Source: Cucumis sativus
Taxonomy: Eukaryota; Streptophyta; Magnoliopsida; Cucurbitales; Cucurbitaceae
Direction of reading: 5' to 3'
Assembly: GCF_000004075.3 (NCBI RefSeq)
Contig: NC_026660.2
Location: 5,456,001 to 5,520,000, forward strand
Length of the DNA: 64,000 nucleotides
Shown here: positions 37,080 to 50,534 of the stretch, piece after piece
Layout: the number at the start of each line of letters is the position of its first letter
Position numbering within the stretch: position 1 is the stretch's first letter
The notes under the pieces: model-generated
What the model saw: only the letters and a program-made list of their open reading frames with translations
Database searches by the model: none
What the model was told of the DNA's origin: nothing
Translations under genes and position numbers: made by a program

Positions 37080-40000
37080 ATGGCATTGTTGTTGTATGAA
37101 TTAAAAGTAGTGTGCATCTTCTTTCTTCTCTTTCTTTTCCTCTGTAATTTCGTTGTAAATTCCCGTCATCATGATCATGTGTGTGATCCTAAACAAAGCT
37201 CAAAACTACTTGAATTCAAGAATGCCTTCTCCTTGGAGATGACATGGCCATCATTCTTTTGCATTGGGTTGTCTCCACCAACAACCACATGGAATGAGAG
37301 CACGGATTGTTGTTTATGGGACGGCGTGGAGTGCGACGACGAAGGACAAGGCCATGTGGTTGGTCTTCATCTTGGCTGCAGTTTACTCCAAGGAACTCTT
37401 CATCCTAACAATACCCTTTTCACTCTCTCCCACCTCCAAACTTTGAATCTTTCTTATAACTATATGGATGGATCTCCATTTTCGCCTCAATTTGGAATGC
37501 TTACAGACCTGAGGGTTCTGGATCTTTCTCGGTCTTTCTTCCAAGGGAACGTTCCTTTGCAAATATCACACTTGACCAACTTAGTTTCACTTCATCTTTC
37601 TTATAATGACGGTCTCAGTTTTTCAAACATGGTTATGAATCAACTTGTTCATAACCTAACCAATCTGAAAGATCTTGGACTTGCTTACACAAATCTTTCT
37701 GACATCACACCCTCTTCGAATTTCATGAATTTCTCTCTCTCTTTAGAATCTCTGGATTTGTCTGCATCTATGTTGTCTGGGTATTTTCCAGACTACATTT
37801 TAAGTCTTAAAAATTTTCATGTGTTAAAACTTTATCATAACCCTGAGTTAAATGGACATCTGCCCAAGTCTAATTGGAGTAAATCCCTTCAAGTTTTGGA
37901 TCTTTCTCAAACTCATTTTTCAGGAGGGATTCCCAACTCCATTAGTGAAGCCAAGGTCTTAAGTTACTTAGACCTTAGTGACTGCAACTTCAATGGTGAA
38001 ATTCCTAATTTTGAAACTCATTCTAATCCTTTGATCATGGGTCAATTAGTACCCAATTGTGTTTTGAATCTCACCCAAACACCTTCTTCTTCTACTTCAT
38101 TTACAAATGACGTTTGTTCTGATATACCATTCCCAAATCTTGTTTATTTGAGTTTGGAACAGAACTCATTCATTGATGCCATACCTTCTTGGATATTTTC
38201 ATTGCCTAACTTAAAATCTTTAGATCTAGGTAACAACAATTTCTTTGGTTTCATGAAGGATTTTCAATCCAACTCATTAGAGTTTCTTGATTTCAGTTAT
38301 AACAACTTGCAAGGTGAAATCTCAGAGTCTATTTATAGACAACTCAATCTTACATACTTAGGATTGGAGTACAATAATTTGAGTGGTGTTTTGAATTTGG
38401 ACATGCTGTTGAGAATCACAAGGCTTCATGACCTTTTCGTTTCCAATAATAGCCAACTTTCAATACTATCAACCAATGTTAGTTCCTCGAATCTTACATC
38501 CATTAGAATGGCATCCCTCAATTTAGAAAAAGTCCCCCACTTTTTGAAATATCATAAGAAGTTGGAATTTCTAGATCTTTCAAACAATCAAATTGTAGGA
38601 AAAGTTCCAGAGTGGTTTTCCGAAATGAGTGGTTTGAATAAACTGGATCTATCTCATAATTTCTTGTCCACGGGAATAGAGGTGCTCCATGCTATGCCTA
38701 ATCTGATGGGAGTCGATCTTAGTTTCAACTTGTTCAATAAGCTACCTGTTCCCATATTGCTACCATCAACAATGGAAATGCTTATTGTTTCTAATAACGA
38801 GATTAGTGGAAATATTCATTCTTCAATCTGCCAAGCTACCAACCTTAATTATCTTGATTTGTCCTATAACAGCTTCAGTGGTGAACTTCCATCTTGTCTC
38901 TCCAACATGACTAATCTACAAACTTTAGTATTGAAAAGTAACAACTTTGTTGGACCTATTCCCATGCCGACACCAAGTATTTCGTTCTATATTGCTTCAG
39001 AAAATCAGTTTATTGGAGAGATCCCTCGTTCAATTTGCCTTTCAATTTACCTCAGAATCCTCAGTATTTCAAATAATCGCATGAGTGGAACAATTCCACC
39101 ATGTCTTGCAAGCATCACCTCACTTACAGTTTTGGATTTAAAAAACAACAACTTTAGTGGCACGATTCCAACATTTTTTTCGACAGAATGTCAACTGAGC
39201 AGACTTGATTTGAACAACAACCAAATAGAAGGAGAATTGCCACAATCATTGTTGAACTGTGAATATCTTCAAGTTTTGGATCTCGGAAAAAACAAAATCA
39301 CAGGTTATATAAATCTCTCTTGCACATAAATTTATAGCTTTCTTAGGAAAAAATGCTTTTCAAGATCATTATTGTTTATCATTTGATAAGAAATGTGTAA
39401 AATCCACTGTAGAAGTGTTTCAGAAGCTTACCTCATTTTTCTTAAATCACTTATTTTCAAAGTTAAACGTAAAATCAAACACACCCTTAATATTTTATTA
39501 ATCTGTTATGCAATAATACTGATAGGATATTACATCTATAGGTTTGACTATATTTAGATTCTTTCTCTTATATAATTTAAATCTATATATCACAATAAAT
39601 TCTGAAATTTTATTCATGTTCTTAACAGGTTATTTTCCTTCCCGGTTAAAACCTGCTTTGTATTTGCAAGTTATCATCCTTCGGTCTAATCAATTTTACG
39701 GTCATATCAACGATACCTTCCATAAAGACTCTTTCTCAAACCTACGGATTATCGATCTCTCTCACAACAATTTTGATGGACCATTACCTTCAAATTTTAT
39801 AAAGAACATGAGAGCCATCAGGGAAGTGGAAAACAGACGTTCCATCTCTTTTCAAGAACCAGAAATCCGCATTTACTACCGGGACTCAATTGTGATATCA
39901 TCAAAAGGAACCGAACAGAAATTTGAAAGAATTCTTTTGATATTGAAAACCATTGACTTGTCCAGTAATGATTTTAGTGGAGAGATACCAGAGGAAATTG

Positions 40001-40536
40001 GAATGTTGAGGTCTCTAATAGGTTTGAACCTTTCACACAATAAGCTGACAGGTAGGATTCCTACATCAATTGGCAATTTGAACAATCTGGAATGGTTGGA
40101 TCTTTCTTCAAATCAATTGTTAGGTAGCATTCCTCCTCAGTTGGTTGCTCTTACATTTCTCTCATGTTTGAATCTCTCACAAAATCAGCTGTCAGGACCA
40201 ATTCCAGAAGGCAAACAATTTGATACTTTTGAGAGTTCATCCTACCTTGGAAATCTTGGACTTTGTGGGAATCCTCTACCAAAATGTGAACATCCAAATG
40301 ACCATAAATCTCAAGTGCTACATGAAGAAGAAGAAGGTGAGAGTTGTGGAAAAGGAACTTGGGTGAAAGCTGTGTTTATTGGATATGGATGTGGGATTAT
40401 ATTTGGAGTATTTGTTGGATATGTTGTTTTTGAGTGTGGGAAACCTGTGTGGATTGTGGCAATTGTGGAAGGCAAGAGATCTCAAAAGATCCAAACATCT
40501 AAGAGCTCTAGGGGTTATAGGAAAAGAAATAAGTAG
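37080..40536 (+). CDS. LRR receptor-like protein, Cf-9/RLP type (RLP3 of this cluster)
   Basis: Two exons, 37080-39303 and 39629-40536, joined at ACA G|GT with a 325-nt intron, give 1043 aa. Layout: signal peptide MALLLYELK...NFVVNS, LRRNT with CDPKQSSKLLEFKNAF and TTTWNESTDCCLWDGVEC, tandem LRRs, the intron falling in the LRR codons NKITG|YFPSRL, C-terminal LRRs ending LSGPIPEGKQFDTFESSSY, cap LCGNPLPKC, acidic EEEEGES, a GxxxG membrane helix (YGCGIIFGVFVGYVVF) and a short basic tail. ATG 37080 was chosen over the in-frame ATG at 36975 because it begins the signal peptide directly, at the same place as in the gene at 47274. If the intron were kept, translation would stop nine codons into it, giving a secreted partial ectodomain. 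Likely a pathogen- or peptide-sensing receptor; ligand unknown. Confidence 0.93.
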
Positions 40537-41264
40537 GGTTTGTCTTCTTGAATTTCTGAAAAAAAGTTAAGTTTGTGTAAATATCTTGAAAATATTCATG
40601 TTGTTTGTAAACACATCAATACAAGGCTACTGCTTGGAGTACAAAATCCAACGAGGAAGGTGTAAGTAATATGTAACTATCCTACTTCACATATTCTCCA
40701 GCACTCTTTTAATTCTCTCTGGTCTATTTCTTAACAGAAAAAAAGTATCTAAATGTGATTATGACATAATTAATTAATTAATTAGCTGCAACAATGATGT
40801 TTGAGTAATGGTTTTAATTATGCAGAAACCACCATTTGTAATATTTATCAACATAGAAATCATTTCCTACCCACCATTTATTAGATATTGTACCATGCTC
40901 ATTTTTCAATGCAATACACAATATATATATACACACAAAAGTCTAGGTCGTCCATTACAATTTTTTTTCCTTGAAAAACTACTGACAAAACGAACAACAT
41001 TCCATTAAATATCAATTCTCAAGAAGCGGGGAGCATACGTAATATAATGAATATCGTCAACTAACGAACGAGACAGAAACACCACATAATATAAACTAAA
41101 TAAATCAAAATATTTATAAAATATAGTAAAATTACCGTGTATCTATAGATATTCTATCGTGATACTTTGCTATATTTTATAATTTTTTTAATTAAAATAA
41201 TTTTCTACTTGAATTTTCTCTTCTTCTTTTTTTTCTATCTATTTCTACATCTCAATCCTTTGAA

Positions 41265-41425
41265 TTACTTAGACTATGACTTTGAAGATAGACTAAGTTT
41301 GAGTCTTCCTCTTTACCTTTTGGAGAAAAATAGCTAACGCATTTAAAATAATCTATATAGAGAAACTTCTACACCCCTAACTATACGACCACATATGTGG
41401 TTGATGGCCCTTCAGTAACAAATTC
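41265..41425 (+). promoter_or_regulatory. Conserved RLP upstream block
   Basis: Near-identical to 35080-35235 and recognisably related to 36340-36480 and 47030-47110. The distance to the ATG is about 0.6 kb. Conservation may reflect recent duplication rather than function. Confidence 0.55.
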
Positions 41426-41974
41426 CTTCACCTCAAACCACCATACCAAAAACAGAAACCAAAGGGTAAACCTGGAGGGATTAGAATGATTCTGATATGT
41501 TAAATTATTCAACAGTTTCCCATCAAACTGATAAGAAAAGCCTGTTTTAGAGTGATTATAAAGTTGGTCTCAAATATGCCCCTGCTTACCTTACATAAAG
41601 GTTAGAAAAAGAACTGTAATACGATATGCCAACCATCTTCAAGTTATGCTTCTTTAACTCTCATACTAAAAGACACTAATTATAAAAAGGGTCGATAACT
41701 CAGTCCGTAAGTTTCTCTATCCAATGAGATTCAAAATATTAGTATATAATAACATTTTTAAGAAATAAAACACACAGTAAAGTAAACTATAAACTACCTG
41801 ATGGATTATATCGTTGGTGGTTTACCACAAATAGATCGAATCATACATATAGAAGTCTATCGTGCAGTCTAACCATAGATAGATTATGATATTTTATTAT
41901 ATTTGTAAATATTTGAGTTTGATTTTGTTATATTTGAAAAGAGAGAAAGAAAAAAAGGAATCTAAGACTTCAAC

Positions 41975-41981
41975 TATAAAA
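41975..41981 (+). promoter_or_regulatory. TATA box of RLP4
   Basis: TATAAAA in the context CAACTATAAAAGGC, about 59 nt upstream of the ATG at 42034; a good plant TATA match at a sensible distance. Confidence 0.55.
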
Positions 41982-42033
41982 GGCTGAATAAGTGAAGCCA
42001 GATTGTGTAAACCAGGCTAACTGTCGTGTCCAA

Positions 42034-45000
42034 ATGGCAAGGTTGTATGAATTAGAACAAGTAGTGATGATGATGTGCTACTTCTTTCAACTTCTCTTTC
42101 TTTTCCTATCTAATAATTCAGTTGCTGTGAATTCCCAACATCAACATCATGATGATAATGTACTGTGTGATCCTAAACAAAGCTTAGCATTACTTCAATT
42201 CAAAAATGCATTTTCCCAAAGGATATTCTCAGAATACGGGGAAGCTTATTATCGAACTTCTACATGGAATGAGAGTAGAGATTGCTGCTCATGGGATGGC
42301 GTTGAGTGCGATGATGAAGGACAAGGCCATGTGGTTGGTCTTCATCTTGGCTGCAGTTTACTCCAAGGAACTCTTCATCCTAATAACACCATTTTCACTC
42401 TCTCCCACCTCCAAACCTTGAATCTCTCTTACAATGATTTTTCAGAATCTCCAATTTCCCCTCAATTTGGAAGGCTTACTAACTTGAGGGTTTTGGATCT
42501 TTCCAAGTCTTACTTTAAAGGGAAGGTTCCCTTGCAAATATCCCACTTGTCTAAATTGGTTTCCCTTCGTCTTTCTTATGATTATCTTCTAAGCTTTTCA
42601 AATGTGGTTATGAGCCAACTTGTTCGTAACCTAACCAATCTAAGGGATCTTCGACTTATTGAAGTAAATCTTTATCGCCTTAGTCCCACTTCATTCTACA
42701 ACTTCTCTCTCTCTTTACACTCTCTTGATCTTTCTTTCTGTTACTTGTCTGGGAAATTTCCAGACCACATTTTCAGTCTTCCAAATTTACATGTGTTAAT
42801 ACTTAAAGATAACGATAAGTTGAATGGATATCTACCCATGTCTAATTGGAGTAAATCCCTTCAAATTTTGGATCTTTCTCGAACTAGATATTCAGGAGGG
42901 ATTCCCAGCTCCATTGGTGAAGCCAAGGCTTTGAGGTACTTAGACTTTAGTTACTGTATGTTTTATGGTGAAATTCCTAATTTCGAAAGTCATTCTAATC
43001 CTATGATCATGGGTCAATTAGTACCCAATTGTGTTCTGAATCTCACCCAAACACCTTCTTCATCTACATCATTTTCAAGTCCTCTTCTTCATGGAAATAT
43101 TTGTTCAACAGGACTTTCAAATCTTATCTATGTGGACTTGACACTTAACTCATTCACGGGTGCTATACCCTCTTGGCTATACTCCTTGCCTAACTTAAAG
43201 TATTTGGATCTCTCTAGAAACCAATTCTTTGGTTTCATGAGGGATTTTAGATTCAACTCATTAAAGCATCTCGATTTAAGTGATAACAATTTGCAAGGTG
43301 AAATTTCAGAGTCTATTTATAGGCAACTCAATCTTACATATTTAAGATTGAATTCCAATAATTTGAGTGGGGTTTTGAATTTCAACATGCTGTCGAGAGT
43401 CCCAAATCTATCGTGGCTTTACATTTCCAAGAACACCCAACTTTCAATATTCTCAACTACACTTACGCCTGCACATCTTCTTGACATAGGAATAGATTCC
43501 ATCAAATTAGAAAAAATCCCTTACTTCTTGAGAAATCAAAAGTACTTGTCCAACCTAAACCTTTCGAATAATCAAATTGTAGAAAAAGTTCCTGAGTGGT
43601 TTTCTGAATTGGGTGGCTTGATTTATCTAGATCTATCTCACAATTTTTTGTCCTTAGGAATAGAGGTGCTACTTGCTTTGCCTAATCTGAAGAGTCTCTC
43701 TCTTGATTTTAACTTGTTTGATAAGCTACCTGTTCCAATGTTGCTACCATCGTTTACGGCATCCTTTAGTGTTTCAAATAATAAGGTTAGTGGAAATATC
43801 CATCCTTCAATCTGCCAAGCCACCAAACTCACTTTTTTGGATTTGTCCAATAATAGCTTAAGTGGTGAACTTCCATCATGTCTCTCCAACATGACTAATC
43901 TATCCTATTTGATATTGAAAGGTAACAACTTGTCTGGAGTTATTACCATACCTCCAAAGATTCAATACTATATTGTTTCAGAAAATCAGTTCATTGGAGA
44001 AATTCCTCTTTCAATTTGCCTTTCACTTGACCTCATCGTCCTCAGTCTGTCAAATAATCACATGAATGGAACAATTCCACCATGTCTTACAAACATCAGC
44101 ACTTCTCTTTCAGTATTGAATTTAAAAAACAACAACTTTAGTGGTTCTATTCCGACATTTCCTTCAACGGAATGTCAATTGAGCAGTCTTGATTTGAATG
44201 ACAACCAAATAGAAGGAGAATTGCCAGAATCATTGCTGAACTGTGAATATCTTAAAATTTTGGATATTGGGAATAACAACATAACAGGTTATGTAATTCT
44301 CACTTAAACCCATAGCCATAAATATATTCATGACCTCACTTATATTTCATCTCTTTTATTTATTATTTCAAAAATTTATTAATTAAGTATTACACACAGC
44401 TTTGACTATGTATAGTTTTTTTCTCTTATATAATTTAAATGGAGATATCGATGACAATAAATCTGAAATGTTATTCATATTCTATTTTGACAGGCTCCTT
44501 CCCTTATTGGTTAAAAACTGCTGCAAGTTTGCAAGTTCTCATCCTTCGATCCAATCAATTTTATGGCCATATCAACAATTCCTTCATCAAGAATTCTTTC
44601 TCAAACCTACAAATTATTGATGTTTCTCACAATTATTTCAGTGGACCATTGCCTTCAAACTTTTTTAACAACATGAGAGCCATGAGAACCACGAGAGTCA
44701 TCAGCCTTAATACATCCGAACGCAAATATTTTTCAGAAAATACTATTTACTATCAAGATTCAATTGTGATAACATTAAAAGGTTTTCAACAAAAGTTGGA
44801 AACAAACATTTTGATTTTTAGAACTATTGATCTGTCAAGTAATGGTTTTAATGGAAAGATACCAAAGGAAATTGGAATGTTGAGGTCTCTGGTAGGTTTG
44901 AACCTTTCACACAATAAGCTTACAGGTGAAATTCCTACATCACTTGGCAATTTGAACAATTTGGAATGGCTGGATCTTTCATCAAATCAATTGTGCGGTA

Positions 45001-45410
45001 ACATTCCTCCTCAGTTGGTTGGTCTTACATTTTTGTCCTATTTGAATCTCTCACAAAATCATCTTTTTGGACCAATTCCTAAAGGCAAACAATTTGATAC
45101 TTTTGAGAATTCTTCCTACTTTGATAATCTTGGACTTTGTGGGAATCCTCTACCAAAATGTGATGTGGATCAAAATGGCCATAAATCTCAACTGCTACAT
45201 GAAGTTGAAGAAGACAGTTTGGAAAAAGGGATTTGGGTGAAGGCTGTGTTCATGGGATATGGATGTGGGATTGTATCTGGAATATTCATTGGATATCTTG
45301 TTTTTCATTATGGAAAACCTGTGTGGATTGTGGCAATTGTGGAAGCCAAAATAGCTCAAAAGATCCGGTCATCTAGGAGGAGTTACAGGCCTAGGATAAG
45401 AAATAACTAG
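42034..45410 (+). CDS. LRR receptor-like protein, Cf-9/RLP type (RLP4 of this cluster)
   Basis: Two exons, 42034-44287 and 44494-45410 (206-nt intron, join ACA G|GC), encode 1056 aa. Order: N-terminal MARLYELEQ, hydrophobic signal segment, His/Asp-rich linker, LRRNT with CDPKQSLALLQFKNAF and STWNESRDCCSWDGVEC, LRRs, intron inside NNNITG|SFPYWL, terminal LRRs with HLFGPIPKGKQF, cap LCGNPLPKC, acidic EVEEDSLE, GxxxG membrane helix (YGCGIVSGIFIGYLVF) and basic tail after GKPVWIV. ATG 42034 is the first in-frame ATG; the open frame extends upstream without one. About 700 nt (42913-43620) are almost identical to the pseudogene at 23809, while flanking parts differ more, suggesting conversion. Retaining the intron adds only a few residues before a stop. 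Role inferred from family: surface immune receptor. Confidence 0.94.
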
Positions 45411-47273
45411 GAGGTATGTTTTGTTTTTTTAATTTATGTAAAACTTAAGTTCCTTCCACACAAAATGTATGCACTTCATAGTTATATTACTTCCATCTCT
45501 ATTAGTTTATATATATTGGGTTGTCTCAATTTTATTAAGTATGAACTTACTTTTGTTTTTAAACACTTGCTAGTAATTAATTCAAATGTTTGTGTATAAA
45601 ATATGAAAACCGTGTGAGGGAAGAAATGGTATTAAGTGTATTTATGCTGTGTGATGCATATATAGGGGTCTGATTGTGGCTGAGAAGCTCAAAATCCGTA
45701 ATCCAATTGACTGTTTATGAAGACAGCTCATTACAAATGGTTACTACGTGGAGTACAAAAGCCAGTCCCAATACACAGCAGATACAAAGCTTCTCGTGTT
45801 TTGGGTTCTCAGCTATCTTGTTTGTACACAATATTCACTTTTGTTTTGAGCTTAATTATCTCCAGCTCAATGACTCCTTTGTAAACGTTTCTTGGTACTG
45901 TATGATACTTTTGGCTTAGGGAGTGATGAGGGTGACAAAACTATCTATGTTTACTTAGTTGAGATATTCAATCTTTTCTTAAATATGCATGATTGGAAGA
46001 GAGACTCATAGCATAACCATAACCTGTTGAGTCCAATGATCGACAAATCCTTAAGAATCAATACCTATAATTTTTCAGATAAGGAAAAAAATTCCAAATA
46101 GGAATTGCATAATGTGAGACATGATGCGTAAAACATCACAGAACAAGATGACAAACATTTCATGAGACAAGATGAAGAACAAGGTTATCCAAGAGTCACG
46201 AACCACACTTCAATTGAAAAAATATAGCCAAGTACACCAAAGCTCTAACAATATTGTAGTACAATAGGGTGGAGAGATTTAAATCATTGACTTTTTGATC
46301 GCTATATATGCTAGGTGGCTGATCAGTCAATTCGCTATAGTTTTTTAGATAGTGCATTTAAATCTTTTGAATTCAAAGTGGTGTCAATTAATGTGATAGA
46401 AAGACGTTTTCATATTGTTTGGTGAAGAAATTAAAGTCCTCAAAATTCAAAAGTTAAACTATTTAAATTAAATTCGATTGCTCCCATACGTAAATTAAAT
46501 TCTCATATATCAGTTACACATTATGGGCGCTCATCAATCAGGCAGCGTCAGTTTTGGGATCAAACCGTTGTCTGCTATGACCTCTAATATGAATAAGTTG
46601 GTCGTTCTTCATTGGTTTTACCAGCTTCAATAGTTCAAGCTTGATCTTTCAGATTGCCTTATTCACCCGTAAGGTACATAAGTCGTGAAACAATCCACTT
46701 TAGAGTGAGTCGTCATTGGTAGGTCCACTTAATATCTCAACAAGGTTGACATCTTCGATGAGTTCACATTATTAAATAGAGAGAACTCTTGATGGGGACA
46801 ACAAAACCTTTGAAATCTATAGAGATTCAAATCCAATTGATGGGGACAACAAAACCTTCACATATTTTCATAGAATCATAATGGTTTTATATCTTGTCCA
46901 CCTTGGACATAAATTTATTTCTTTGGTCATCAATCTTCTTCTTTGTTTCTTTCTGTTTATCTAAGAAAAATACCAAACATTTGAAATCTATAGATGAGGG
47001 TAACAAAGGATGTGTGAACTTGGTTGAAACATCTTTTGATCCCTCCATATATAGAGAAATATTTACACCCAACTACCCTGCAGTGCATTAAAGAGATTAT
47101 AAATGAATTGGGTTGATGGCAGCTTCTGGACCATCGCCCTATCTCCGTGTTTTGAAAACATTATATCAGTCACAATTTTATTTTTAGATTTTTCATTGTA
47201 TAGTATAGAATTTGGAGATTAAAACATATTCTCGGCTAACAATTGTAAGCGACTATCTGTGTCCTACATTAGC
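45411..47273. other. Intergenic region within the RLP cluster
   Basis: Contains the RLP4 3' flank, a GC-richer unidentified block at about 46520-46790, two copies of a 22-nt direct repeat (46787-46862) and the RLP5 upstream block from about 46970. Short open frames here have no family motifs. Confidence 0.5.
46787..46862. repeat. Pair of 22-nt direct repeats
   Basis: TTGATGGGGACAACAAAACC followed by TT occurs twice about 49 nt apart, around 46790 and 46839, with different sequence in between. Unknown origin. Confidence 0.8.
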
Positions 47274-50200
47274 ATGGCATTGTTGTATCAATTACAAGTG
47301 TGCATCTTGCTTCACTTTCTTTTTCTCATTTCAGTACTTGTGAATTCCCATCATCTGTGTCATCCTAAAGAAAGCTCAGCATTGCTTGAATTCAAGAACA
47401 CCTTTTGGAAACAAGACTTGGGTGATGAGTTTGTGGGGCAACCTTCTTATCGACCTTATTCCACATGGAATGACAGCACAGATTGTTGTTTATGGGACGG
47501 TGTGGAGTGCGAGGACGACGAAGGAGAAGGTAGCCATGTTGTTGGCCTTCATCTTGGCTGCAGTTCACTCCAAGGAACTCTTCATGCTAACACTACCCTT
47601 TTCACACTCTCCCAACTCAAAACTTTGAATCTTTCTTATAACAATTTTTCAGGATCTCCATTTTCACCTCAATTTGGAATTCTTACTAACTTGAGGGTTT
47701 TGGATCTTTCCTACTCTTCCTTCCAAGGTCATGTTCCATTACAAATATCTCATTTGTCTAAATTAGTTTTCCTTGATCTTTCTTATAATTACGATCTCAG
47801 TTTTTCAAATGTGGTTATGAATCAACTTGTTCATAACCTTACCAATTTGAGGGATTTTGGGCTTGCTGAAACAAATCTTTTAGACATCACACCAATTTCT
47901 AATTTCATGAATCTCTCTCTCTCTCTGGCGTCTCTTGATCTTTCTTCATCTTACTTGTCCGGGAATTTTCCAAACCACATTTTGGGTCTTCCAAATTTGA
48001 AGGTGTTAAGGCTTGATGATAACCCTGATTTGAATGGACATCTATCCATGTCTAGTTGGAGTAAATCTTTAGAAATTTTAGATCTTTCTCGAACTAATTT
48101 TTCTGGAGAGATTCCTAGCTACATTGGTGAAGCCAAAGCCTTAAGATACTTAGACCTTAGTTTCTGCAATTTCAATGGTGAAATTCCTGAATCAATTGAA
48201 AACCTTACACAGCCTCCTAATCTCCAAATCCATTCTAATAGTTCCCATTGTTTTCTCAACCTCAACCAACAAGTTTCATCTAATCCATTTCAAAATAATG
48301 TTTGTCTTCACACACTTTCAAATATTATTCATTTGGACTTGAGAAATAACTCATTCATTGGTGGCATACCCTCTTGGCCATATTCTTCCCCTAGCTTAAA
48401 ATATTTGGATCTCTCTAATAACCAATTCTTTGGTTTCGTGAGGAATTTTAGATCTAACTCGTTAGAATATCTTGATTTAAGTAATAACAAACTGCAAGGT
48501 GAAATTTCAGAGTCTATTTATAAGCAACTCAATTTTACATATTTAGATTTGGGGTCCAATAATTTAAGTGGGGTTTTGAATTTGGACATGTTGAGAATCC
48601 CAAGTCTATCGTCGCTTGACATTTCCAATAATCCCCAACTTTCAATTTTCTCAACTACAGTTACCCCTGCAAATCTTCTTTTCATACGAATGGATGGCAT
48701 CAAATTAGAAAAATTCCCTTTCTTTTTGCAAAATCAAAACAACTTGAGCTACCTAGACCTTTCAAATAACCAAATTGTAGGGAAAATTCCTGAGTGGTTT
48801 TCTGAATTGGGTGGTTTGAGTGTTCTGCTTTTATCTCATAATTTTTTGTCTTCAGGAATAGAAGTGATCCACACTATGCCTAAACTGATGATGGTCTATC
48901 TTGATTTTAACTTGTTCAATAAACTACCTGTTCCCATGTTGCTGCCATCTGTAACGACTTACTTCAGTGTTTCAAATAATGAGGTTAGTGGAAATGTTCA
49001 TCCTTCAATTTGCCAAGCCACCAATCTTAACTACCTTGATTTGTCACATAATAGCTTGAGTAGTGAACTCCCATCTTGCCTCTCTAACATGACTAATCTA
49101 GACACTTTGATATTGAAAAGTAACGACTTTTCTGGAGTTATTCCCATACCACCAAGGATTAGAAACTATATTGCTTCAGAAAATCAGTTTGATGGAGAAA
49201 TTCCTCATTCAATTTGCCTTGCACTTAATCTTCAAATTCTCAGTTTTTCAAATAATCGAATGAGTGGAGGAACAATTCCATCATGTCTCACAAACATCAC
49301 TTCTCTTTCAGTGTTGGATTTGAAAGGTAACAACTTTGTTGGTATGATTCCAACATTTTTTCCTACAGGATGTCAACTGAGCAGCCTTAATTTGAATGAC
49401 AACCAACTAAAAGGGGAATTGCCACAATCCTTACTCAACTGTGAAAATCTTCAAGTTTTGGATTTGGGGAGTAACAAGATAACAGGTTATGTGTTAAATT
49501 TCATCTTTCATTTATTCTTTAATAACAATAATTGGATATTACATGCATATAACTTTATTTTCTGATATAGTTTGAATGGATAGATCACAATAAATCTGAA
49601 ATTGTATTCATATTCTATCTAAGCAGGCCACTTTCCTTATTGGTTAAAAGCGGCTTCAAATTTGCGAGTTCTTATCCTTCGATCAAATCGATTTTATGGC
49701 AATATCAACAATTCGTTCAACAAAGACTCTTTCTCAAACCTACGGATTATTGATCTCTCCCACAATAGTTTTAGTGGACCATTGCCTTCAAACTTTTTTA
49801 AGAACATGAGAGCCATCATGCAAGTGGAAAACAAAAAGTACAGTTCTTATGATGAAAATGAGGTAGGTGATTATTATCAAGACTCAATTGTTATATCGTT
49901 AAAAGGGTTGGATCAAAAGTTAGAAAGAATTCTTTTGATATGGAAAACTATTGATCTGTCATGTAATAATTTTAATGGAGAGATACCAAAGGAAATAGGA
50001 ATGTTGAGGTCTTTAGTAGGTTTGAACCTTTCACACAATAAGCTTAAAGGTGGTATTCCTACATCACTTGGTAATTTGAACAATTTGGAATGGTTGGATC
50101 TTTCTACAAATCAATTAGTTGGTAGAATTCCTCCTCAGTTGATTGGTCTTACGTTTCTCTCCTATTTGAATCTCTCACAAAATCAACTCTCAGGACCAAT

Positions 50201-50534
50201 TCCTCAAGGAAAACAATTTGGTACTTTTAGAAGTCATTCATACTTAGAAAACCTTGGACTCTGTGGGTTTCCTCTAGCAAAATGTGATGCACATCAAAAC
50301 GACCATAAATCTCAACTGCTGCATGAAGAAGATGTGAGTAATTTGGAAAAGGGGATTTGGTTGAAAGCTGTGTTGATGGGGTATGGATGTGGGATGCTAT
50401 TTGGAATATTCATTGGGTATCTTGTTTTTCAATGTGGAAAACCTGATTGGATTGTGAGAATTGTGGAAGGCAGAAGAGCTCAAAAGATCCAAACATGTAG
50501 GAGGAGTTACAGGCATAGGAAAAGAAATAACTAG
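47274..50534 (+). CDS. LRR receptor-like protein, Cf-9/RLP type (RLP5 of this cluster)
   Basis: Two exons, 47274-49485 and 49627-50534 (141-nt intron, join ACA G|GC), encode 1039 aa. Order: signal peptide MALLYQLQVCILLHFLFLIS, LRRNT with CHPKESSALLEFKNTF and STWNDSTDCCLWDGVEC, LRRs, intron inside NKITG|HFPYWL, terminal LRRs with LSGPIPQGKQF, cap LCGFPLAKC, a short acidic segment (EEDVSNLEKG), GxxxG membrane helix (YGCGMLFGIFIGYLVF) and basic tail. The tail motif reads GKPDWIV where the other intact members have GKPVWIV. ATG 47274 is the first in-frame ATG. The intron is open for about 26 codons before a stop, so a retained-intron product would be a truncated ectodomain with a hydrophobic end. 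Last intact member of the array. Confidence 0.94.

Larger units (their letters stand above)
40537..42033. other. Intergenic region within the RLP cluster
   Basis: Contains the 3' flank of RLP3 with TACTGCTTGGAGTACAAAAT, similar to the 3' flank of RLP4 near 45740. The RLP upstream block lies at 41265-41425, two copies of a dispersed A/T repeat lie near 41156-41190 and 41888-41938, and a TATA box lies at 41975. No gene of its own. Confidence 0.55.
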
